NCBI GenBank assembly: GCA_012845835.1
Contig: JABAKD010000001.1
Location: 11,509,123-11,573,122, forward strand
Direction: 5' to 3'
DNA: 64,000 nucleotides
Source of the DNA: Undaria pinnatifida
Taxonomy: Eukaryota > Sar > Phaeophyceae > Laminariales > Alariaceae
A program made the translations under genes and the position numbers. The notes under the pieces are model-generated. The model saw nothing but the letters and a program-made list of their open reading frames with translations, was not told the DNA's origin and made no database searches. This document shows positions 55,181-64,000 of the stretch, in pieces. Numbering within the stretch: position 1 is the first letter of the stretch; each line of letters starts with the position of its first letter.

Positions 55181-55929
55181 TGTATTAGAGATGCTACTTG
55201 TCAGTAACCATCATGTCGTTACTTGGTAGACTAACCCTTAAAAGTAATCTGATATACATTGCGAGTTGTTTGTACAACAGACAGTTATAATAAGTCTGTT
55301 AGGTGTCGTTTATCGATGCAGTACGTAGCAAGCACAAGTCTCAGCAGCAATATCTTGGATACATGATGCACAGCAGCTTGCTGGCTAGTCATATCCAAAA
55401 GCTGGTACATGTAGTACGTACGAGTAATGTTAGTACGAAAAATAATGCGGCGCAATAAAGTATGGTTAGCGGCGTTCATGGAATATGATTTTAGGTTGAC
55501 CGCCGGGACATTGACGTAGCTAAGCTCCCAGAAGCAAACCTCAGGGAACTTGCCGTAGGTACGGTAGACCACGAGCAAGCCTCAGGAAACGTTGCTTTAG
55601 GTGGATCAGACAACTATCCGTAGAGTACATCTGTCCGTAGCATACGCATTGTGCCGTCTCGATCAGGTGATGGCCAGGCCCACCTCGATCACTCCTTTTC
55701 GCTCACCATCAGCTCTCATCTGCTGAGCAAATCAATCATCAATCAACATATCGGCCTGGGGTCGCCGAACAACATCTTCTCTGCTCAATCGAGCTCTCTG
55801 ATCTTACAGGCTCACCTAACCGTGGCCTTCGTTTGCCTCAAATCATATCTATAGGCTGGCCATCCAAAGGCGAGCCTACGAGCGTACACCAGCTAAGAGC
55901 TGATACACGCCAAATGCCACCTAAGTTCA
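55181..55929 (+). repeat. 3' LTR of the Gag-only element
   Basis: It begins TGTATTAGAGATGC directly after the purine tract and ends CTAAGTTCA. The interval 54262-55180 (non-coding, AT-rich) precedes it. Confidence 0.88.
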
Positions 55930-55931
55930 AT

Positions 55932-56590
55932 GAAAACAAACGCTCGAGAGAATACCACCGCAAATTCAAAACTTTAGCAACTACCTGCCCTTTGGAAATG
56001 ATGCAAAATTTGGCAATTATCCAGACGCTGAAGACGTTAAGATACAACCGAAGTCGCAAGAGTACCTCCTCAAAATACAATATCTTTTCAACTTCTCCCT
56101 TGTCTCGCTCAGCATCCATCCGCGATCACGTCGAGGTGCCCAACGGATAAGGAAGGGCGAGGGGCGTTGGAGCCGCCCCCCGAAGACTTTTGCCCGTTGG
56201 AACCGCTCCCCGAAGACGTTTACGTGTTTCGTTCGTTCAAGCCCTGCAGACGTCAAGCCAAACAAACGTTCGAGAGTATGCCACCGCAAAATTCAAAACA
56301 TTACAATAGCAACTAACTACCGTTTGGAAATGATGCCAATCTTGTAAATCATCCAGGCGCTGCAGACATCAAGATACAACTAAAATATCCGGAATTCCTC
56401 CTCGACATGCTGTATTTTTGGAACTTCTCGCTTGTCTCGTTTGGCATCCGTCCGCGTTCACGTCGATGTGCGGAACGGACACGGCAGGGCGGGGGGCGTT
56501 GGAGCCGCCCCCCGAAGCCGGCGCTCGAACGAAGCTGTTTGACCGAGAATTCCAGTTCCGCGATTCGCATACTTAGGCCGAGACGAAACA
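55932..56590 (-). repeat. About 325-bp tandem duplication with conserved minus-strand frame
   Basis: Unit 1 (55932-56259) and unit 2 (56260-56590) share AAACAAACG.TCGAGAG, CACCGCAAA.TTCAAAAC, GGAAATGATGC and GGCGTTGGAGCCGCCCCCCG. On minus both encode FGGRLQRP followed by a RR.RG.M..ET.EK and CIL.S.A.G pattern. Protein-level similarity exceeds that expected of random drift between open frames, but the frames are short and unnamed. Confidence 0.65.
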
Positions 56591-56636
56591 AAACTCCTGA
56601 CCGAATCCCTGAAACAAAGAATGGTTATATATTATA

Positions 56637-56830
56637 ACAATTAAAATACACTCCAGCTGTGAGATTGAATATTTTGTCGAAACTCATCTTTGCAAGCTTT
56701 GTGTGATACTCCGATCGCGCGTATTACGGGTTGTGTGTCCTCATTAAGGATATAGGTCGGCGACTCCCCTTGCAACTACAGTGTAGCTATCAGGGTCAAC
56801 AGGGTGATGTTAGGCAGTCTGTGCGCGGAA
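56637..56830 (+). repeat. Dispersed repeat DR4, longest copy
   Basis: It holds TACACTC.AGCTGTGAGATTG, the CGAAACTCATCTTTGCAAGC core, GTGATACTCCGATCGCGCGT and, further on, GGTCGGCGACTCCCCT with AGGGTCAACAGGGTGATG. The last part matches 6000-6090 in reverse. Confidence 0.6.
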
Positions 56831-57049
56831 GCTATAAAACCCGTTTCTGAGGGGGACAAAATCTGACAGCTGTGGAAGAAAATGCATCAGTTTATCGATT
56901 GAATCCTGTAAGTCGAATATCCGGCGAGGGGAGGGCGGATTTTTTAAGGACGTGTGGGCCTGATTTTGATCAAAAGGGGGGCGGGAGGAGGGCAGGAGGG
57001 GAGGGACGGGTGGGGCAGCTCAATTTGTGCGTGGAAACTATAAATATTT

Positions 57050-57960
57050 CTTGTGGGGGAGGGGGGGGGGATGTGGCGGGGTGGGTGGAGGGCTTTAGGT
57101 CGCATAGATGTAGGGGGTTGCTATACGCGTGGTGCTAGGTCTAGGCGATGGTGCGGGAGGTGGGGAAGGAGGGGGCGTTGGGGGCGGGGGGGGGTGGAAA
57201 TTGTAGCAGCGGCAGGGACGGCTCTAAAAAGATAATGAGACGATGTCAAGGGCGTGGAAGTGTTTATTACTCTGGCGGACTTCGATATTAGGTGGGGCGT
57301 TTGAGCAAGAGAGAGCGAGGGGAAAAAAGACGAAAAAAAGGGGGGGGGGGGAGGGTTTTCAAGAGGTTTAGGGCACATACAATACAAAATGCATTCCAGC
57401 TATGAGATCAGGAATTTGGTCAACACTGATGTTCGCAGTATTGTGTGTGATCCTTCGATCGCGCGTTTTAATCATATACGTGGGGGCTTGCTATATATAC
57501 GCGCGGTGCTGGGTCTAGGCGATCGTGCGGGGTATGGGGAAGGAGGGGGCGTTGGAGGGGGGGAGGGGGGATGAATGAAAGCTACGTCATGGATGGCTAG
57601 AAAGATAATGACGTGATATCAATTGCTTTGACGTGTTTATTACTCTGGCCGATATCGATTGTAAGTGGGGCGTTTGAACGAACTGGGCGGGGAACAAAAG
57701 GGGGCGGGGGAGGGGAGGGGGAGCGTGGAGATGAGTTGGAATTACGGCATGGGTGGCTAGAAGGATAATGAGATGATATCAGCTGGCTGGTAGTGTTTAC
57801 TACTCTGGTAGATTTCGATTTTAGGTGGGGCGTTTGAACAACAAGAGGGATCGGGGGGGGAGGGGGGGGGGGCGGGCATTTCAATATGTGCGCGCAAATT
57901 ATAAACCTTTGAAGGGGACGAATCTGACGGTTTTAGCAAGAAGACACCCCTTTATATCAC
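57050..57960. repeat. G-rich higher-order repeats
   Basis: GTGTTTATTACTCTGGC..AC or GA.TTCGAT..TAGGTGGGGCGTTTGA occurs at about 57260, 57632 and 57793, with a decayed copy at 57975. GTGCTAGGTCTAGGCGATGG/CGTGCGGG..TGGGGAAGGAGG occurs at 57130 and 57506. The spacing gives a 370-bp higher-order duplication. Between units are G-rich tracts of up to 12 G. No coding is supported. Confidence 0.7.
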
Positions 57961-58073
57961 CCGCCTGGTAATGTTTATTATTCTAGAAGGTTTGATGTTA
58001 CATGTGGTATGCAACCCAGTTCTTAGGTGTAGTAAACAACGTGTTAAAAGCTTCATAATTTGATATTTTATAA

Positions 58074-58430
58074 AAATATTTCAAGGACGTCAGCCGTGAG
58101 TTCGACGAATTTCGGGTCAATACTCATCTTTGCAAGCTGCGTTGTTGGTACTTGTAATATACTATGTGGGTGAGTTTTTTCATAATGGGAGGGGTCATAT
58201 TGTTCTGTTAAAAAACAAACACATAGTCTATATATACGAGTATATACATATTTAAAAAAAAACATTTCAAGGACGTCAGCCGTGAGTTCGACGAATTTCA
58301 GGTCAATATTCATATTAAATATGAATATTGACCTGAAATTCTTTTTGCAAGCTGCGTTGTTGGTACTTGTAATATACCACTATATGAGTGAGTTTTTATT
58401 AGGAGGGGTCCTATTTCTTGTTCACTATAC
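58074..58430. repeat. Direct duplication, second copy carrying a palindromic insertion
   Basis: 58074-58206 and 58258-58430 share TTTCAAGGACGTCAGCCGTG, AGTTCGACGAATTTC, TTGCAAGCTGCGTTGTTGGT and GGTACTTGTAATATAC. Copy 2 contains a perfect 49-bp palindrome (58293-58341) where copy 1 has ordinary sequence. Confidence 0.9.
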
Positions 58431-59120
58431 TGTAATGGTATAAGTGGTGGTATTTTTACTTCATTTGGGTGGGGAATTTTGAGCTAGATCTAGCATCACT
58501 TCTATTTATAATTTATTTGTTATTGTACATGGATCGAAAGATCCAATGTTAACAGTTTCAATCGATAGGTACAATCATCATGTAGATACCATTATTTTCT
58601 TACATCGCTAGTTATAAGAAAGAGATGCATATGGCCAAATACAACAAACAGGCGAGGTGATGTGGTCATGCAATGTCACCGCCAATGAGAACAAAAGGAA
58701 GAAATGCGAATCGTTAGTGTTTCGAAAGGAACGCTATATATAGACTAGACTGTATATAGCTCCCCCGGGGGAGGGCTAAAGAGGAAAAATGCCACCCTCT
58801 TCCTACAAGTAAGTATGGAAACCAAAAATAAGTCGGATGGTCGACACCTTCGGGAAACGACTAGCTATTACCAGGTGGTCCGACTCTACTTACAAATACT
58901 TACTTACTTAGTAGGTAACTTAGGTTGTTTGTGCCACTCACGGCTCTATGTAGGGATCTGGGTGTGGGGTCGGAATAATAGGGGTATTTCTCAGCTCCAG
59001 AGAGTGTCTGGAGCCTGTCCTGTGACCACGGACTTGATATGCGAGTTAATGTGAGAACAACAACAACAACAACAACAACAACAACCCCCATCCGCCGGAG
59101 GATAAAAAACAAAAAACAAA

Positions 59121-59162
<42 letters not shown>

Positions 59163-59167
59163 CTGTT

Positions 59168-59212
<45 letters not shown>

Positions 59213-60214
59213 AACAACAACAACAACAAGGTTGGCCAAATCGAAACGCAATAAGTGTGGGGTAGGTCCGACAACGCATTTCGCGCCCAAACCATCGCCC
59301 AAACGCACAAGAAAGCACTAAAACCTGTGTGTGTGATGCTTGCAATTTAGAGCTAGCTGCAGTTTTAGGATTGCAAGGAGGTCTGCCATTGTTGTTCTAA
59401 AATCTGGACCATGTCGTACACATACATGTAATTGCTTGCTGTTGTACCACAGACCACGGAGGCTCCAGAGAAAGGGGATGGTCGCACGACAATTTGATTA
59501 TATTATTACCTCTGTTGCGCGCGCTGCTGCTCCAAGGGAGAGAGTACACTCTGGATATTATGGTCGCACTCTGGATACGAGTATAGTAGTCGATTGGGTT
59601 GAAGCAAGAAGAACAGAGTGCACATCTGCTTTATTAGCATATCACGTGAGCGTGTAAGTATAACAGGTCAGGGCGAGAGCCGACTCCACGACGCACGGGC
59701 AGAGAGACTCAAGCGCTGGAGACAGCGACAGCAAAAACCCTGGGGAACGAACGTGTTTTTTTTGTTTTCTCCGTTGTTTTTGTTTTCATAATTGTCTTCT
59801 CAAATAACCCCTGTCTGTGTAATTGTTTGAAAGCGTGCAGAGGGGTTGCTCTGAACGCGGGTCCCAGTGACGATTCTGCCCTACTGCTGCTGCTGCTAAA
59901 TGACAACAGTGCTGCGCATGTATCATATGTACATAGCTTCCGTCTACCAATTTCCAGCTGCCGACTGGCATAGATTTAATATTACAGCGTGCGACATTTG
60001 GCTTCGTGCGAGTTGAATCTAACCCGATGATAGTAAATAAATGTGCGGAGTCGGCGGGGCCATCGCACGAAACCACGTGCCGCGGTGAGACTTCAAGTAT
60101 GGACCGCGTTGACTGGGCAAGATAAGGAACAAACACGCCCGCTGGAGCGGGTTGATGGGTATTTTTTGGGCTGGCGCTATGCAGGTTGATGAGAGAGCCA
60201 GGCTGGCAACAACA
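58431..60214. repeat. AAC microsatellites in otherwise empty DNA
   Basis: AAC/CAA tracts occupy 59056-59084, 59123-59160 and 59166-59230. The rest is AT-rich with no gene that I recognise. Confidence 0.8.
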
Positions 60215-60440
60215 ACTTTGTTGTCTATCTTTCGAATTGGTTCATCATTAGTATCTGTGACGTTTGGGAGGGAAACTTCCCATGCCTGGCACGTCTACCG
60301 CAGCAACCCGTTTCTGCGGTATTTCCTCGTGCCAGGCAATACACCCTTGTCTCCCTCCCCTTAACTCCGATCAGTCCTACTGCCAAAACACAGTCTCGGA
60401 CAGCCGAGACCCCCAAGATGGTACTATACCATCCAACTCC
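60215..60440 (-). repeat. Terminal repeat Y2, hairpin-rich
   Basis: It contains, on the plus strand, TGGGA..TCCCA (60265-60282), an 11-bp stem TGCCTGGCACG/CGTGCCAGGCA (60283-60338) enclosing an 8-bp stem TACCGCAG/CTGCGGTA, GTCTCGG/CCGAGAC (60393-60410) and GATGGTA/TACCATC (60417-60433). It has 14 extra bases (CTCCCCTTAACTCC) against Y1. Confidence 0.85.
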
Positions 60441-60554
60441 CCGCCACAGATACCAATGAAAAAAAATGAGAATAGACAACTGGCCTATGATTTACACACA
60501 CGCGTAGTTGATCTCCGTTCCCCCACCTTCGAAAGAAAAGCGGCGAGTGGGCGG

Positions 60555-60830
60555 GAGAAAAACCACTGGCTAGCCAGTCACTATTCTTGCGTAGCTGCCG
60601 CCGTCCGCTTCCTCCACTGCACGCTGTCTTTGAGTCGTGCGATCAGGCGGCCCTACGTGTACCCCTTCTGCTGTACGTTTTGTATACTCCCACAACAGCA
60701 GCAAGGAGAAGACTGCTCAAAGGTTGACTGTGTCCTCGGTACAATACGTCACGATAACCAATCATGGAAGAACACCTCAATTCTCACTTTCCAACAAAAT
60801 CCAGATTGCGTCTGCGACCCAATCTTCCAC
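60555..60830 (-). repeat. Internal repeat X2
   Basis: Same as 62857-63132 apart from one T/A difference (TACGTTTTG versus TACGTATTG). It directly joins Y1 at 60830/60831. Confidence 0.92.
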
Positions 60831-61040
60831 TTTGTTGTTTATCTTTCGAATTGGTTCATCATTAGTATCTGTGACGTTTGGGAGGGAAACTTCCCATGCC
60901 TGGCACGTCTACCGCAGCAACCCGTTTCTGCGGTATTTCCTCGTGCCAGGCAATACACCCTTGTCTCCGATCAGTCCTACTGCCAAAACACAGTCTCGGA
61001 CAGCCGAGACCCCCAAGATGGTACTATACCATCCAACTCC
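60831..61040 (-). repeat. Internal repeat Y1, hairpin-rich
   Basis: All four hairpins of Y2 are present with identical stems (outer stem 60897-60952). The sequence between Y1 and the ORF stop (61041-61426) is C-rich and has no frame that I recognise. Confidence 0.9.
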
Positions 61041-61426
61041 TCCACCCACGAGGCTAGTCCAAATGACTGCTGTAGATTTATGGCCCCACTCCGTCCCTTG
61101 TCCCGGCTCTCTTTGGGGACACCTGTCCTGTCGAGCTAGTTTTCGTGACACTTGTCCCGAATCCTCTATATTCTCACCCCAACGTCCGCGAGGCGAGGGC
61201 CAGAACTTCCTTCGTGAACTGGCATTTGCCGCGAAGGCTCGACCCCCATAACTTCCTCTACGGACACACACGGACCTACTAGCGAGACGCCCCCCTTCCC
61301 TTCCCTGAGCACACCTGATTTTGTCGATCCCACCGACCCCGGCATGACGAGCTGTGCGTTCCTCGCTCCCGCCTCGCCCTATCCTGCCCCCGAGGTCGGC
61401 CCCGCCCGCAAGCGAGGCCCGCACCC

Positions 61427-62737
61427 CTATTCGCCGCGCAAAGCCTCCGCACCGGCGACCGACCCTCCCCCCTGAGCGCCCGCCGCCGATCTCCCCGCAG
61501 CCGTCGATCTCCCCGCAGCCGCCGATCTCCCCGCAGCCGTCGATCTCCCCGCAGCCGCCGATCTCCCCGCAGCCGCCGACCCCCCTGCTTTCTTGGTAGC
61601 CGCCCCCTTTCCAGCGCCACCCCCCGACTTGCTGGCTCCCTCGTGTGTGAACAGGCAGGAGTCACCAAAACGGCAGGTTTGGTTATTGCGCCAACCAAAG
61701 CACACCTTGTCCACTCTGGCCACTTTGTCCCCCACCTTGCGCTGCTTTGCCGGGCGCTCCGCTGCCGCCTCTTCCACGTTCATCAGCCCCCCAGCATCGA
61801 TAAACGCGTCCAACTTATCCCATACCGGCACCACAACAGCAGGTAGCTGGCCCGGTGGGGGTGGTTCATGCCAGGTGACCCCCGCGCTCACTCCAGCCCA
61901 GACAAGTTTCGAGCTCCAGGCGGCAAGGTCCGCGTTGATCAGCTTCGCCAACCGACTGCGGTTCGCTGGGACATTCATCGCCTCGAAAAAATCCAGAGCG
62001 TGCTCCCGTACCACCTCGATCCCCCTCGCGAACGCAGCGTCCAGGGTGCGGAGGCGCGCTGTAGTGTTCTCCGTGTGCTCGCCGTAGCCCACGACAGTAG
62101 ATACCGCGTGCGCGAGAATCGCGAGTTGGTCTGCGAGCGGGAACCTAGATCCAGCCACGCTTTTGGCTGTGGCTGTACGAGGCATGTACCCGGTGACATC
62201 GAACCCTGAAAGCGTCTCCAGCTGGGTTGCAATTTCACCAGTTACCAGTACCCGCTTCTGCAGCAGGTCCTGGAGCTCCGTACGTCTGATGGAGGTCAGC
62301 GCCGGCCGTGCGTCGACGAGAATCCAATATTTCCGCGTGGTCGTGTTGAGCCACATGCTCAGACGGGTCTTCGCAGCAAGTTTGCTGGCATGGGCCTCTG
62401 GCCCTGTCAACGCTTGCGGTACGGCGCCACCCTGCAGCGCGCCTGGCTCCTGTCCCCCTCCAATCGGTCCACCTGGTCCAGCCGCGCCGCCCTTCAGCCC
62501 ATCCTGCAGCATTCCTTGCAGCTGCACCAGCATGTCAGCCTGCTGGGCGAGGCGAGTGTCGAAATCATCAAGGCGTGCTTCCATGAGTGCCCGTAGACCG
62601 TCGAGGTCCATCTGGCCGTCCTCGTCTCCCCCTTGCCCAGCCCCATCTCCCACATGCCCGGCCTCATTGTCGTTGTGTTCGCCTCCAGGACCAACCACTG
62701 CATCGCCAGCAGCGCCCGCACCACGCCCGCTCATCAT
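61427..62737 (-). CDS. Gag-like protein with CCCH zinc finger of the split-repeat element
   Basis: 436 residues from ATG 62737; an earlier non-ATG extension is open but starts inside the leader. An acidic Gly-rich N-terminus leads to a predicted coiled coil (about residues 40-80: LDGLRALMEARLDDFDTRL, AQQADMLVQLQGMLQDGL). A helical middle follows (SMWLNTTTRKYWILVDARPA, ADQLAILAHAVSTVVGYGEH, LDFFEAMNVPANRSRLAKLI). A C-x8-C-x5-C-x3-H finger (346-365, CFGWRNNQTCRFGDSCLFTH) comes next, and the tail is Arg/Ser/Ala-rich with six-residue repeats (RSAAAG). A coiled coil plus a nucleic-acid-binding finger and basic tail fits a Gag-type capsid protein; a CCCH finger in place of a CCHC knuckle is unusual. 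An alternative is a host CCCH protein captured between repeats. Confidence 0.7.
   Translation of the reverse strand: MMSGRGAGAAGDAVVGPGGEHNDNEAGHVGDGAGQGGDEDGQMDLDGLRALMEARLDDFDTRLAQQADMLVQLQGMLQDGLKGGAAGPGGPIGGGQEPGALQGGAVPQALTGPEAHASKLAAKTRLSMWLNTTTRKYWILVDARPALTSIRRTELQDLLQKRVLVTGEIATQLETLSGFDVTGYMPRTATAKSVAGSRFPLADQLAILAHAVSTVVGYGEHTENTTARLRTLDAAFARGIEVVREHALDFFEAMNVPANRSRLAKLINADLAAWSSKLVWAGVSAGVTWHEPPPPGQLPAVVVPVWDKLDAFIDAGGLMNVEEAAAERPAKQRKVGDKVARVDKVCFGWRNNQTCRFGDSCLFTHEGASKSGGGAGKGAATKKAGGSAAAGRSAAAGRSTAAGRSAAAGRSTAAGRSAAGAQGGGSVAGAEALRGE
61479..61600 (-). repeat. 18-bp repeats encoding RSAAAG/RSTAAG units
   Basis: CGATCTCCCCGCAGCCG-type units repeat with exact 18-bp period, keeping frame and basic charge in the Gag-like C-terminus. 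Confidence 0.9.
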
Positions 62738-62856
62738 GTAGTAGATCGCTCGGTTTGCAGCTCCTTCGGACCAAAGCAAAAACCCCCCGCGTCAAAAAAA
62801 ATATGAAAAAAAAAACGCGAGGGGAAAACTTTGCCCTCCAGCCTCCGCGAAGCCGA

Positions 62857-63132
62857 GAGAAAAACCACTGGCTAGCCAGTCACTATTCTTGCGTAGCTGC
62901 CGCCGTCCGCTTCCTCCACTGCACGCTGTCTTTGAGTCGTGCGATCAGGCGGCCCTACGTGTACCCCTTCTGCTGTACGTATTGTATACTCCCACAACAG
63001 CAGCAAGGAGAAGACTGCTCAAAGGTTGACTGTGTCCTCGGTACAATACGTCACGATAACCAATCATGGAAGAACACCTCAATTCTCACTTTCCAACAAA
63101 ATCCAGATTGCGTCTGCGACCCAATCTTCCAC
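62857..63132 (-). repeat. Terminal repeat X1
   Basis: It starts the element on minus with GTGGAAGATTGGG. Its outer edge (63132) is exactly where X2 meets Y1 internally. The 119-bp leader between X1 and the ORF contains A-rich and G/C-rich runs and no evident tRNA primer site. Confidence 0.88.
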
Positions 63133-63154
63133 ATTTTTCAACGTGAAAAACTTT

Positions 63155-64000
63155 AGCTGTGTGTGTTCTTCACATTAAACCGTTCTTCTACTCGTCGACA
63201 TCCAGCACACCCAGTGTCCGTACTGATTCTTCACCCTAGAAAGATCAGCTCTGTGGTCACAAGCTACGACACAGCGATAATGCATCGTGATGCATTCGAC
63301 AACGCAATGTCATGCCCTAGTACTGGGTACGACAGGCACAACATACATATGTCATACGTCAGCAACAGAAATACATTGGAAGAGAGAAATACGAAATAAA
63401 CAAAAACAAAAACAAAAACAAAAACAAAATAATAATAATAATAAGAAAACAAATAAAAACAAAGATAAAAATAAAATAAAAACAAAAAATGAAACAAACA
63501 AAATGAAGGGGAAATCGAAGAAACAACCCAACCGGAAAGGAGAGCCAAAGCTCGGAAAAAAGAAACAAAATAGAGTGTTTGCGAAAATACGTTTTTAAAA
63601 ATTTACTTGCCTTCCGCTAAAAAAAGTGAATTGCCTTCCCACCGAGTTTTTGGTGTGTTTGCGCTAGCGGTAAACAAAATCCTGCAGGCGACGCCTCCGA
63701 AATTTAGTAGGGAAACGGGGATGTGCGCGATTGTAATATACGTACGAGTACAGCAGCAGCAGCAGTACGAGTACTCGTAGTATTATACGATATACGAGTA
63801 CTCGTTGTACGTACTCCAGTCTCGAGCCTCTCGTTTCAGGTGCAGCAGTACCTGGAACACGGTACATGCAAGCACCCAACAGACTACAAATCAGAGGTAT
63901 GGCGGTCTGTCTCGCGCGTAAAAAACTCCTTGTGAGCAGGGACTACCTCATTACACGTGCTACAAGCAGAGCAACGCCTTCCTCATGCGACGGAAGGGAA
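63155..64000. other. DR6 copy, A-rich tract, no gene recognised
   Basis: 63155-63275 is a DR6 copy. 63395-63500 is AAAAC/AATA-rich. CAGCAGCAG and ACGAGTAC repeats occur at 63740-63800. Frames here are low-complexity Lys/Asn or Phe/Tyr strings and are not supported as genes. Confidence 0.5.

Larger units (their letters stand above)
51338..55929 (+). mobile_element. Non-autonomous LTR retrotransposon with Gag only (TR-GAG-like)
   Basis: LTRs of 761 and 749 bp flank about 3.1 kb with a copia-type Gag, a second open frame, and no protease, integrase, reverse transcriptase or RNase H. The sequence after the left LTR (AGGTTATGAGCCT, 52101-52113) resembles the complement of the initiator tRNA-Met anticodon arm, the half-tRNA priming used by copia elements. 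A purine tract CGGGAGGA (55173-55180) precedes the right LTR. Gag-only elements with LTRs are known as TR-GAG; they rely on other elements in trans. LTRs differ by roughly 5 percent by eye, so it is older than the neighbouring copia. I found no target duplication. Confidence 0.8.
60215..63132 (-). mobile_element. Split-direct-repeat element (Ngaro/PAT/TOC1-like), non-autonomous
   Basis: Read on minus the order is X1 (63132-62857), Gag-like ORF, Y1 (61040-60831), X2 (60830-60555), a 114-bp gap, Y2 (60440-60215). X1 and X2 are 276 bp with one visible difference. Y1 and Y2 match over 210 bp, with a 14-bp insertion in Y2. Y1 abuts X2 with no spare base, as if the outer ends had been joined in a circle. 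This A1-ORF-B1-A2-B2 plan is the signature of tyrosine-recombinase retroelements. No recombinase, reverse transcriptase or RNase H frame is present, so the copy must depend on another element. A nested or rearranged LTR element is the alternative. Confidence 0.65.

Noticed and set aside
59039-59310. Frames of Thr, Asn, Val or Cys runs
   Set aside because: Products of AAC microsatellites.
62734-62860. tRNA gene or tRNA-like primer site in the leader
   Set aside because: No complete cloverleaf or B box could be made out by eye.
60215-63132. Ordinary LTR retrotransposon with 276-bp LTRs
   Set aside because: It would not explain the Y repeats, their exact abutment to X2, or the lack of a target duplication and primer site. 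It is kept only as the alternative.

Overview
This window looks like nuclear DNA of a multicellular-type eukaryote with long spliceosomal introns. The coding exons are split by introns of 0.9 to 6 kb with GT..AG borders. Intergenic DNA is crowded with dispersed repeats, minisatellites and very long G/C, A/T and trinucleotide runs, and several retroelements are present. I see no bacterial-style operons, rRNA, tRNA or CRISPR. Ty1/copia Gag/Pol of this style, large introns and heavy low-complexity content fit a stramenopile alga such as a brown alga. That assignment is an inference, and another large-genomed alga is possible.

Layout. 1-7.4 kb: repeats and a decayed LINE reverse-transcriptase fragment (minus, about 3.9-5.2 kb). 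7.4-18.5 kb: a WD40 beta-propeller gene (plus), with four exons that join in perfect phase; the 5' end is not identified. Its introns hold a MITE-like element, a 1-kb tandem duplication and two decayed copies of one exon's 5' part. 18.5-23.5 kb: minisatellites and dispersed repeats. 23.5-40.4 kb: two diverged copies of one low-complexity gene arranged head to head (copy 1 on minus at 23.5-29.0 kb, copy 2 on plus at about 35.8-40.4 kb). They share exon order, intron phase and splice donor, and copy 2 carries several frame breaks. Between them lie a 51-52 bp satellite and a possible membrane-protein reading frame. 40.5-44.3 kb: a long TCA array, a 5-unit tandem array and a 1.7-kb inverted-repeat element.

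44.7-51.2 kb: a Ty1/copia retrotransposon (minus) with almost identical LTRs and a perfect 5-bp target duplication, but several frame lesions in pol. It is inserted in another open frame. 51.3-55.9 kb: a second LTR element (plus) that carries Gag but no protease, integrase or reverse transcriptase, plus a second unrelated open frame; it resembles a TR-GAG type non-autonomous element. 55.9-60.2 kb: tandem duplications, G-rich repeats and a perfect 49-bp palindrome. 60.2-63.1 kb: probably the most unusual object, an element with split direct repeats (X1-ORF-Y1-X2-gap-Y2). It encodes a Gag-like protein with a CCCH zinc finger, and its ends meet internally exactly as expected for a tyrosine-recombinase (Ngaro/PAT/TOC1-like) retroelement, but no recombinase or reverse transcriptase is present.

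The two host genes are the WD40 gene and the duplicated low-complexity gene. Everything else I can support is mobile or repetitive DNA, and the mobile units are mostly non-autonomous or broken.
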